In this document: positions 57,542-64,000 of the stretch, in pieces
Numbering within the stretch: position 1 is the stretch's first letter
How the letters are laid out: every line of letters begins with the position of its first letter
NCBI RefSeq assembly: GCF_014646755.1
Contig: NZ_BMNW01000009.1
Span: 1-64,000 of the forward strand
Length of the DNA stretch: 64,000 nucleotides
Source: Pseudomonas asuensis
GTDB taxonomy: Bacteria > Pseudomonadota > Gammaproteobacteria > Pseudomonadales > Pseudomonadaceae
Reading direction: 5' to 3'
Notes under the pieces: generated by a model
Told to the model about the DNA's origin: nothing
Databases searched by the model: none
Seen by the model: the letters and a program-made list of their open reading frames with translations, nothing else
Program-made: the position numbers and the translations under genes

Positions 57542-58792
57542 ATGGGTTCAAGCCCTCCTTTCAGGCGGGCTTTGTGTAAAGCCCTGCTTTTGTTATTGCT
57601 CGCCATGCCCAACTATTCTGTCTGGGCAGAAGAAGGGGCAGCCATTGATGCGAAGCGGGGCGAGTACCTGACCCGGCTTGGTAATTGCCAAAGCTGTCAT
57701 ACCCGTAAGGACGGCTTGCCCTTTGCTGGTGGTGTTCCGTTTCTCACCCCATTCGGCACGCTGTATTCGACCAATATCACACCTGAGAACACAACAGGCA
57801 TCGGTGCCTGGAGTGATGAGCAGTTTCTCGATGCGATGCATAAAGGTATCCGGCCTGATGGTACCCACTTGTACCCAGCCTTTCCGTATACGGCCTATAC
57901 GTGGTTGTCCCGTAACGATGTCCTGTCCATTCTGGCTTATCTGAGATCCCGGCCAAGTGTTGTCTATACGCCTCCTGGAAATGAATTACGGTTTCCTTTT
58001 AATCAGCGTTGGATAGTCAAGGGCTGGAAGCTGCTCAACTTTCGCGAGGGACGCTTCAACGAAGTATCTGCAAACGAGCAGATCAGTCGTGGGGCCTATT
58101 TGAGCGAGGCATTGGGACACTGTGGTGAATGCCACACGCCGCGTACCTGGAGTCAGGGGCTGGACCGCTCACAGCATTATGCCGGTGCTCAACAGCAGGG
58201 TTGGACGGCCTGGAATATTACGGCGGACCCTCGAGGCATAGGTGGCTGGAGTAATGAAAAGCTGATGAGTTATCTGCGCAATGGCCATCAGCGAGGCGAG
58301 GCTGTAGCCGGTGGGCCTATGGCGCAAGTTGTTAGCGACAGCCTGCGTTTCCTGACCGATGACGACCTCAACGCTATGGTGGCTTACCTGCGTAGTGTGC
58401 CGGAGAAACCGGGCGCTGTACCGGCGCGTACCGAAATCAGCACCATGGCTGTAAAGCCTGACGATACAGATACCGAAGCGCTTTTCGTGTCGTTATGTGA
58501 AAGCTGTCATCACCCTGACGGAAAAGGTTTGGGAGGACCTTATCCGCGCTCATTTCCAAACTACTCCGCTGTGCGTGACCCGGACGGGACGAACCTTGTT
58601 CGCGTAATACTTGAAGGCATTGAGCGAAGGGGGATACAGGATGAGGCCTTTATGCCTGGCTATCGTGCGCTTTTGAGTGACGACCAGATTGCAAGGCTGG
58701 CCACGTATATTGGCCACCAGTTTGGTGGTCACGCCCGGGTTTTTTCCGCTCAGGATGTAGCTCGTCAACGTACAGCAGGAGCCGGGCAATGA
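57542..58792 (+). CDS. Exported trihaem cytochrome c
   Basis: A 416-residue periplasmic cytochrome with a Sec signal (cleavage near VWA29/EEG) and three CxxCH haem sites: CQSCH (49-53), CGECH in the middle and CESCH in the last third. This matches cytochrome subunits of membrane alcohol dehydrogenases and of periplasmic molybdenum hydroxylases, which pass electrons to the respiratory chain. Its stop overlaps the start of the 2Fe-2S subunit gene (ATGA), so it is the first gene of a three-gene operon and the likely electron acceptor of that enzyme. Confidence 0.93.
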   Translation: MGSSPPFRRALCKALLLLLLAMPNYSVWAEEGAAIDAKRGEYLTRLGNCQSCHTRKDGLPFAGGVPFLTPFGTLYSTNITPENTTGIGAWSDEQFLDAMHKGIRPDGTHLYPAFPYTAYTWLSRNDVLSILAYLRSRPSVVYTPPGNELRFPFNQRWIVKGWKLLNFREGRFNEVSANEQISRGAYLSEALGHCGECHTPRTWSQGLDRSQHYAGAQQQGWTAWNITADPRGIGGWSNEKLMSYLRNGHQRGEAVAGGPMAQVVSDSLRFLTDDDLNAMVAYLRSVPEKPGAVPARTEISTMAVKPDDTDTEALFVSLCESCHHPDGKGLGGPYPRSFPNYSAVRDPDGTNLVRVILEGIERRGIQDEAFMPGYRALLSDDQIARLATYIGHQFGGHARVFSAQDVARQRTAGAGQ

Positions 58793-59271
58793 GCATGCAT
58801 GTATTGATTGTCAATGATACGACTTATGAAATAGACGTCGATCCTCGAACGCCGCTGTTATATGTACTGCGCAACGACTTAGGCATTATCAGTCCCAAGT
58901 TCGGGTGTGGCCTGAGTGAATGTGGGGCCTGCACTGTCCTGGCAGATGGCCGCCCTGTACGCGCCTGCTGTGTGCCGGTCGGATCATTGGCGAGCCAGAA
59001 GATAGTGACGGTTGAAGGTCTGGGGACGCCTGAGCGCCCACATCCTCTGCAGCAGGCCTTTATCGACGAGCAGGCCGCCCAATGCGGGTATTGCATTCCA
59101 GGCATGCTGATGAGTGCACAGGCTTTGCTTGCACAAAACAGTTCTCCCACTGACGAGCAGGTCAGGCAGGCTCTTGCTGGCAATCTGTGTGGCTGCGGAA
59201 CACATATCCGTATCGTCAAGGCGATTCAGCGTGCTGCTGGGATTATGCGCAGGGAAGAGGGACGTCCATGA
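58789..59271 (+). CDS. 2Fe-2S subunit of a molybdenum hydroxylase (IorA-like)
   Basis: A 160-residue subunit with a plant-type 2Fe-2S domain (FGCGLSECGACTVLADG...C, about 40-63) and a C-terminal helical domain with a second 2Fe-2S cluster (CGYCIPGM, NLCGCGTHIR). This two-cluster arrangement is that of the small subunit of xanthine-oxidase-family enzymes such as isoquinoline 1-oxidoreductase and nicotinate dehydrogenase. It overlaps the cytochrome gene by four bases and the Mo subunit gene by four bases. It has no signal peptide; export would be as a passenger of the Tat-targeted large subunit. Confidence 0.95.
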   Translation: MSMHVLIVNDTTYEIDVDPRTPLLYVLRNDLGIISPKFGCGLSECGACTVLADGRPVRACCVPVGSLASQKIVTVEGLGTPERPHPLQQAFIDEQAAQCGYCIPGMLMSAQALLAQNSSPTDEQVRQALAGNLCGCGTHIRIVKAIQRAAGIMRREEGRP

Positions 59272-61511
59272 CCTTTTGCATTTCACGCCGGAGTTTCCTG
59301 CAAGGGCTATCTGCTTTAGTGGTGGGGTTCCGTTTCGACGGCGCTCTGGCTACCGAGCTATTAACACCGGATCGTTCAGTCGAACAAATGCAGAAAAGTC
59401 TTGATGTCCGACAGCTGGATGCCTGGCTGGCCATTCGTCAGGATGGGCAGGTCATTGTTTATAGTGGAAAGGTAGAGCTAGGCACTGGCGTTGAGACAGC
59501 GCTGCGCCAGATTGTTGCGGAAGAGCTATGCGTCCTGTTCGAGTCGACGGTTTTGATCCAGGGTGATACACAATTGACGCCCGATCAAGGCATTACGGCA
59601 GGTAGCAAAACGATTCAGGTGGGTGGTGCTCAGTTACGTCGTGCAGCCGCTTCTGCGCGGCAGTATCTTCTTGATGAAGGCGCACGCCGCATGGGGCTCG
59701 ATAAATCGATGCTCGATACTATAGAGGGATGTGTCATCTACCGGGGCGATCCCTCGGGCCGTTATGTTCGCTATACCGACCTGTTGACCGGTGGAGCCTT
59801 TGATAGTCCGGTAGGTGAAAGCTTTAGTATTCGAGAATCAAAAAACTATCGAATTGTAGGTCAGTCTGTCCCACGGGTAGACATTCCCGCCAAGGTATTC
59901 GGCCAGTTCCGCTACGTTCATGATTTAAGTGTTCCAGGCATGGTGCATGGCCGAGTGATTCGTCCTCCGATCACAGGTGCCAGCCGCCTTGATGGATTAA
60001 AAATTGAAAACCTTGATGCCAGTGAACTGCCGGCGGGCGCTCGACTCATTTATGAAGGCAACTTCGTAGGTGTAGTTGCGGAGCAGGAGTGGGTAGCCAT
60101 GCAGGCTGCTCGTGCGCTCAAGGTGACCTGGAGTTATACCTCCACCTTGCCCAACCCTGGTGATTTGTATGACCGTCTGCGTCATGTAGCCGGTAAGCCT
60201 GAAGTGTTAATCGAGTACGGTGATGTCAGCGAGCATATGGGACAAGCCGCCCATGTTATCTCGGCGGAGTATCGCTGGCCGTTTCAAAACCATGACTCAA
60301 TTGGTCCATCGTGTGCTATTGCAGATGTGAGAGCGGACTCGGCCACTATCTGGTCGGGCACTCAGGGCGTTTATCCCTTACGGTCCGCATTGGCCGACTT
60401 GCTGCGACTGGATAGAGAGGCCGTACATGTTATCTATAGCCAAGCCTCAGGATGCTACGGGCATAACGGAGCGGATGATGCAGCAGGTGATGCTGCATTG
60501 TTGTCCAAATACTGTGGCCGCCCCGTACGGGTGCAATGGTCAAGGGCTGACGAACACGGTTGGAATCCCAAGGGGCCTGCAATGCTGATGCAGCTGCAGG
60601 GAGGGATGAATGCCTCAGGCGATCTGATTGCATGGCATTTTCAGAACTGGACGCCTACTCACGTTACCCGGCCCAATGCAAAGGCCGGCGCGGCCTCCTT
60701 GCTGGCCGGACAACTCTCGCAAGGACTCGTGGTTCAAGGCCCTAATGCCGGTGGGGATCGCAATGCCGTAGTGAACTATACCTTGGTGAATTGTCGTGTT
60801 GAAACTCACTGGATCGATCCGCTGGACTCGCCTTTAAGGCCCTCGGCGCTGCGTGGTTTGGGGGCAGTGGCAAATACCTTTGCGAACGAGTCTTTCATGG
60901 ACGAGCTGGCATGGGCGGCCTCGGTTGATCCCTTGGCGTTTCGACTGCGCTATCTACAAGACCCACGCGGGCGTGTGGTACTTGAAACTGTAGTCCAGCA
61001 GGCTCGCTGGACACCTCGAAGCATGAGTCGCCGCCGCTGGACAGGGGAGCTCGCGCAGGGAAGGGGAGTCAGTTACGTTCAGTATGAGAACGAAAATGCT
61101 TATGTTGCTGTGGTTGCCGATGTCGCGGTTAGCCTGGCCGGAGTAAGGATCAACCGTATTACGGTTGCCCATGATTGCGGGCTCATCGTCAATCCAGACG
61201 GTGTAAGGAATCAGATTGAAGGGAACGTTATCCAGGCTACAGCGCGAACGCTCAAGCAGGAGGTAACCTTCAATCCTACCGGGGTGACCAGTCTGGAATG
61301 GGGGGCTTATCCTGTATTGGCTTTCCATGAGTTGCCGGAAATCGACATCGTGTTGATTGATCAGCCAGACCAGCCCTCCGTTGGAGCGGGCGAGGCGACT
61401 TCTGCGGCAGTGCCTGCTGCTATTGCCAATGCTGTATTCGATGCAACAGGGCTACGGTTGCGCCAGGTGCCTCTAACGAGGGAGCGTTTAACCGAAGCCA
61501 TGCAGACGTGA
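59268..61511 (+). CDS. Molybdenum (MCD) subunit of an exported xanthine-oxidase-family dehydrogenase (IorB-like)
   Basis: A 747-residue catalytic subunit with a twin-arginine signal (SRRSFLQGLSALVVG). The family core follows: GKVELGTGVETALRQIVAEEL, GSKTIQVGGAQLRRAAASA, DELAWAASVDPLAFRL, and the C-terminal GAGEATSAAVPAAIANAVFD with the catalytic Glu. Length fits IorB. The start at ATG 59268 (ATGA overlap with the 2Fe-2S gene) follows GAGGGA; the frame is open further upstream. The substrate (aldehyde or N-heterocycle) is unknown. No XdhC-type maturation gene is visible nearby. Confidence 0.93.
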   Translation: MTFCISRRSFLQGLSALVVGFRFDGALATELLTPDRSVEQMQKSLDVRQLDAWLAIRQDGQVIVYSGKVELGTGVETALRQIVAEELCVLFESTVLIQGDTQLTPDQGITAGSKTIQVGGAQLRRAAASARQYLLDEGARRMGLDKSMLDTIEGCVIYRGDPSGRYVRYTDLLTGGAFDSPVGESFSIRESKNYRIVGQSVPRVDIPAKVFGQFRYVHDLSVPGMVHGRVIRPPITGASRLDGLKIENLDASELPAGARLIYEGNFVGVVAEQEWVAMQAARALKVTWSYTSTLPNPGDLYDRLRHVAGKPEVLIEYGDVSEHMGQAAHVISAEYRWPFQNHDSIGPSCAIADVRADSATIWSGTQGVYPLRSALADLLRLDREAVHVIYSQASGCYGHNGADDAAGDAALLSKYCGRPVRVQWSRADEHGWNPKGPAMLMQLQGGMNASGDLIAWHFQNWTPTHVTRPNAKAGAASLLAGQLSQGLVVQGPNAGGDRNAVVNYTLVNCRVETHWIDPLDSPLRPSALRGLGAVANTFANESFMDELAWAASVDPLAFRLRYLQDPRGRVVLETVVQQARWTPRSMSRRRWTGELAQGRGVSYVQYENENAYVAVVADVAVSLAGVRINRITVAHDCGLIVNPDGVRNQIEGNVIQATARTLKQEVTFNPTGVTSLEWGAYPVLAFHELPEIDIVLIDQPDQPSVGAGEATSAAVPAAIANAVFDATGLRLRQVPLTRERLTEAMQT

Positions 61512-61517
61512 TTTTTA

Positions 61518-62384
61518 TTACTGCTGACCGCCTGGAACCAGAACCTCGTGGCGGTCAGTTTCCAGCGCTTGCTCTTCAGCTTTCCAGGTGAGGTTAAAGC
61601 GCTCGGCAACGGTAAAGCGGCCGTCTATAAAGTCCCACCGTTCTACCTCAACGCATTTAGCCTCACCTTCGCCCACGATCAGCCGATTGAATGAATTAGG
61701 TGCACTGCCACGCACACGAGAGGAGAGCGTTGTGCCTGCCTGTACGATCCAGATCTCACGGGATAAGTCAGGATACTGATCAGTTAGTGGAAGCACATAG
61801 GGCAGGTGGATATGTCCTCCCATAACCAGGTCCAGCCCGGCATCGGCCCAGGCACTAAGTGCATCTTCTGCGCCGCCCTGTAGGTTGCTCAAGTCACTCT
61901 GAACCATGGCGCCGAAAGGTTGGTGCGCCACGACGATGCGCAATTTGTCTTTTGAGCTCTTGCCTAGACGCTGGACGACCCGTTGAACTTGCTCAGCGGT
62001 AACGGCACCATCCTTACGCCGTTTGGGATGCGTGGTATTCAACCCAATGACCAGCAAATTCTCATCTTCGTACACCGGCTCAAGATCATTCCCGAAATGA
62101 CGCTTGTAGTTGGCATAGGGCGAGAGGAAGCGGGCAAAGATGTTATAGAGCGGGATGTCGTGATTCCCCGGTATCACTAGCGTGGCGGGGATGCCGTATT
62201 TCTCAAGACGCTGCACATAGGCTTGCCCGGCTTCGAATTGCTTATCTCGTGCTCGCTGTGTGATATCTCCGGAAAGAATGAGCAAGTCAGCGCCATGTTC
62301 GCGCACATGATCTTCCAGAGCGTCGAGTACGGATTGTTGCTCGGTGCCGAAGTGGGTATCGGAGATTTGCAGGATAGTTGTCAT
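61518..62384 (-). CDS. Calcineurin-like metallophosphoesterase
   Basis: A 288-residue cytoplasmic phosphoesterase of the Icc/CpdA-like group. Metal motifs are QISDTHFG at the N-terminus, ILSGDITQRAR, IPGNHDIPLYN, VVAHQPFG and GGHIHLPY. Members include cyclic-nucleotide and other phosphodiesterases; which this one is cannot be told. It converges on the molybdenum hydroxylase operon with a 6-base gap and no obvious terminator between. Confidence 0.9.
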   Translation of the reverse strand: MTTILQISDTHFGTEQQSVLDALEDHVREHGADLLILSGDITQRARDKQFEAGQAYVQRLEKYGIPATLVIPGNHDIPLYNIFARFLSPYANYKRHFGNDLEPVYEDENLLVIGLNTTHPKRRKDGAVTAEQVQRVVQRLGKSSKDKLRIVVAHQPFGAMVQSDLSNLQGGAEDALSAWADAGLDLVMGGHIHLPYVLPLTDQYPDLSREIWIVQAGTTLSSRVRGSAPNSFNRLIVGEGEAKCVEVERWDFIDGRFTVAERFNLTWKAEEQALETDRHEVLVPGGQQ

Positions 62385-62484
62385 GAGAAATGCGTACTGT
62401 CAGTGTGAAGTTACGACGCTAATGTGCGACGAGAATTCGATTGTTCGGCCTGATAACGGTTAAGGGGGTGATACGCGTTGGGAT

Positions 62485-62522
62485 AACCTGGCTGCATCAA
62501 TGCTTTAAGTGCCAGGTTTTTT
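62485..62522 (+). terminator. Orphan plus-strand hairpin with T run (candidate end of a small RNA)
   Basis: AACCTGGC (62485-62492) pairs with GCCAGGTT (62511-62518), loop 18, and is followed by TTTT. No plus-strand gene lies upstream (the neighbour is on the minus strand), so it would end an unannotated transcript starting in the 100 bases before it. Confidence 0.45.
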
Positions 62523-62632
62523 CGATAAACCGTATCAACTGCATTATCGATGAAAAGCGACATCTGATGTCCGCTCATATGTATCAGGAAAAAATATGTG
62601 ATGCTTTTATCTAAGAAAATGCTAAAGATTTC

Positions 62633-62758
62633 TCATCGTTGAGTAGAAATCCATCTCCAACGCTTGCCGTCATTCAGGATTGGCACTACTTCATAATTTC
62701 CGACTTGTAACATATCACGGGCGTTTTGGACGTCATCGCTTCCCGGATTTTGGTCTGG
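62633..62758 (-). pseudogene. Possible gene remnant
   Basis: A 41-codon frame after an in-frame TAA, containing DMLQVGNYEVVPILNDGKRW and ending WISTQR. The composition looks like real protein sequence (a short conserved-looking C-terminal end), but there is no proper start (only an internal ATG at 62713) and no family is recognised. It may be chance. Confidence 0.25.
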
Positions 62759-62844
62759 TTACAAACTTGATTACTGATTTTTCACCAGAATGTGCAGTTG
62801 CTTCTTAAAGCGAGGCGTCTGCAGGTTAACGGAAGCGCACTGCT

Positions 62845-63816
62845 ATGAACCAAGCGTGGAAGATCGAAGTAGAGGCGCGCGCGCTGTATGAGGCCTTGCG
62901 CCGTGGTGTCATTGCATTGGGTTGGCCCAAGCTAGGCGATCTACGTGCTTATCCCGATGAAAAAGCAATCAAGATCAAACTTTCCGAATATACGCCTCAG
63001 CATAAAGAGTCGATGCTGGACACATGGGCATCTGCTCTCAAAACACTGACCCATGACATCAAGGTAGGCGATGCTGTAGTGGTGTATGACCACAAGACGC
63101 GTCAATACTGGTTGGGACACGTCACGGGTGGATATAGCTATGATCCGCTTGAATGTGAGGAATGGCCTAACCTGAGACAAGTCCAATGGTATGCACAGAT
63201 TCCCCGTTCGCAGCTCAGCGTCAAGGCACGTAATGCATTGGGTGCGGTGCAGAGTTGTCAGCTACGCCAGGAAATCTGGCAGCAACTTGATTCGCTTAGC
63301 CGAGGCGACTTTCAGCCTGGCGAGCAAGAGGCGCAAAGTATCTTGAGTGCCCGTCAGGATATGGAGACGCAGGCCCGCGAATTGATCGCTGACCGAATCG
63401 ACTGCCTCTCTGAGGCGCAGATCATTCAGCTGGTAGCCGGTCTGGTGCGCGCCATGGGGTTTGTCACGAAACAGCCTCATCCGTCCAATAGCGGTTTGGC
63501 TGTCGAGGCCTCTCTAGATGGTTTGGGACTGCACCCACCCCATGTAAAGGTCCGGGTTGAGCATCGCCAAGGTGTGGTAAATGGTGAGGTATTGCGCGAA
63601 CTCCTGGACTGCCTGAAGGCCGGCGACAAGGGTATCTTTGTCAGCACATGCGGCTTCAATCAGGAGGCTACCTATGAAGCTGAGCGTGCCGATCATTTAG
63701 TGGCATTGATGGATATGGACCAGCTCGTCGATATACTGCTGGTGCACTATGAATCCCTGGATCTGGAGCTGAAGTCAATGATCCCACTGACGCGGATCTA
63801 CTGGCCAGCATCCTGA
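62845..63816 (+). CDS. Mrr-like restriction-endonuclease-fold protein with altered active site
   Basis: A 323-residue protein. The C-terminal part (about 190-290) follows the Mrr catalytic-domain pattern: MGFVTKQ, the GLGLHPPHVKVRVEHRQG strand, and GIFVSTCGFNQEATYEAE. The N-terminal 130 residues (KIEVEARALYEALRRGVIALGWPKLGDL) resemble the DNA-binding module of predicted Mrr-like proteins. Active Mrr needs D and QxK; here those positions read A219, R237 and E239, so nuclease activity looks lost. It may be a DNA-binding or regulatory derivative. A terminator follows; upstream are 460 bases without a clear gene. Confidence 0.8.
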   Translation: MNQAWKIEVEARALYEALRRGVIALGWPKLGDLRAYPDEKAIKIKLSEYTPQHKESMLDTWASALKTLTHDIKVGDAVVVYDHKTRQYWLGHVTGGYSYDPLECEEWPNLRQVQWYAQIPRSQLSVKARNALGAVQSCQLRQEIWQQLDSLSRGDFQPGEQEAQSILSARQDMETQARELIADRIDCLSEAQIIQLVAGLVRAMGFVTKQPHPSNSGLAVEASLDGLGLHPPHVKVRVEHRQGVVNGEVLRELLDCLKAGDKGIFVSTCGFNQEATYEAERADHLVALMDMDQLVDILLVHYESLDLELKSMIPLTRIYWPAS

Positions 63817-63830
63817 CTAAGGCGAAAATA

Positions 63831-63861
63831 AAAAAGCCCCAGCATTTAGCCGGGGCTTTTT
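63831..63861. terminator. Bidirectional terminator after the Mrr-like gene
   Basis: AAAAAGCCCC / GGGGCTTTTT stem extended by GC/GC past one mismatch, loop ATTTA, between convergent genes. Confidence 0.88.
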
Positions 63862-63873
63862 CACAATGACCTA

Positions 63874-64000
63874 TTAATCTTCAAAGTGCCAGGCATCATA
63901 GAGTTCGCTGGCAGAGGCGGTTGCCACTTCCTTGCGTGCCTTGAGCCAGTCAGTCAGGGCTTGGCGATCTTCTTCAGTGGGCGAGCCGTAACGCTTGTTC
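63874..64000 (-). CDS. Unrecognised protein, C-terminal fragment (runs off the window)
   Basis: The minus-strand frame reads in from the window edge and ends at TAA 63876-63874, giving 42 codons with the end ...[20 protein letters not shown] and then ELYDAWHFED. Regular composition, no internal stop and the adjacent terminator support a real gene. The family cannot be told from this tail. Confidence 0.65.
   Translation of the reverse strand, partial: NKRYGSPTEEDRQALTDWLKARKEVATASASELYDAWHFED

Noticed and set aside
1-64000. CRISPR arrays, insertion sequences, prophage genes, rRNA operons
   Set aside because: I saw no spaced direct repeats, transposase motifs, phage structural genes or rRNA sequence anywhere in the window.

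Overview
The window is chromosomal DNA from a gammaproteobacterium of the genus Pseudomonas, or a very close relative. This rests on protein identity as read by eye and on gene order: dnaX-ybaB-recR, hemN-anr, ppiB/lpxH-glnS-cysS-folD-tRNAs-tig-clpP-clpX-lon-hupB-ppiD, and dctA-sprT-ttcA all match blocks I know from P. aeruginosa. Base composition is moderate and clearly lower than in P. aeruginosa, so a lower-GC Pseudomonas lineage is likely. I cannot name the species. Almost everything is core genome; I see no insertion sequence, prophage, integron or CRISPR array.

Layout. 1-0.6 kb: 3' end of an IlvD/Edd-family sugar-acid dehydratase. 0.8-3.9 kb: dnaX-ybaB-recR. 3.9-8.1 kb: a Fec-type iron-signalling unit (ECF sigma, FecR regulator, TonB-dependent receptor) with matching Fur-like sites before the sigma and receptor genes. 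8.1-10.3 kb: anr and hemN, with an Anr box before hemN. 10.5-23 kb: an alpha/beta hydrolase, acnA, a TusA-like protein, a MATE exporter, pdxB, small conserved genes, ppnP, an exonuclease, a START-domain protein and acnB. 23-29.8 kb: DUF1289 protein, miaE, lpxH-ppiB, glnS-cysS, folD. 30.1-30.4 kb: tRNA-Arg, tRNA-His and tRNA-Leu under one strong promoter. 30.6-39 kb: the proteostasis block tig, clpP, clpX, lon, hupB, ppiD, with heat-shock-like promoters before clpX and lon.

39-45.2 kb: a PuuB-like amine oxidase, cysK, a DUF748 protein and a MoxR ATPase/GFA/VWA operon. 45.2-46.6 kb: a LysR regulator faces two gene remnants that read as the start of a guanidinobutyrase/agmatinase gene and the end of a thiamine-diphosphate enzyme gene, i.e. 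a deleted catabolic locus with an orphaned regulator. 46.7-52.4 kb: aer, a DTW-domain tRNA modification enzyme, a proline-rich orphan, a phosphopantetheinyl transferase, dctA with a sigma-54 promoter and upstream dyads, and sprT. 52.5-57.2 kb: a DnaJ-related protein, ttcA, a Tag-like glycosylase coupled to a sirtuin, two NlpC/P60 lipoproteins and an HNH protein. 57.5-61.5 kb: a translationally coupled, exported molybdenum hydroxylase (trihaem cytochrome c, 2Fe-2S subunit, Mo subunit). 61.5-64 kb: a metallophosphoesterase, an Mrr-like protein whose catalytic residues appear lost, and the 3' end of an unrecognised gene.

I do not see a clearly new multi-gene system. The items most worth a second look are the gbu relic (45.2-45.6 kb), the nested inverted repeats upstream of acnB, the dctA control region, the degenerate Mrr-like protein, the molybdenum hydroxylase of unknown substrate, and an orphan terminator at 62.5 kb that may end a small RNA.
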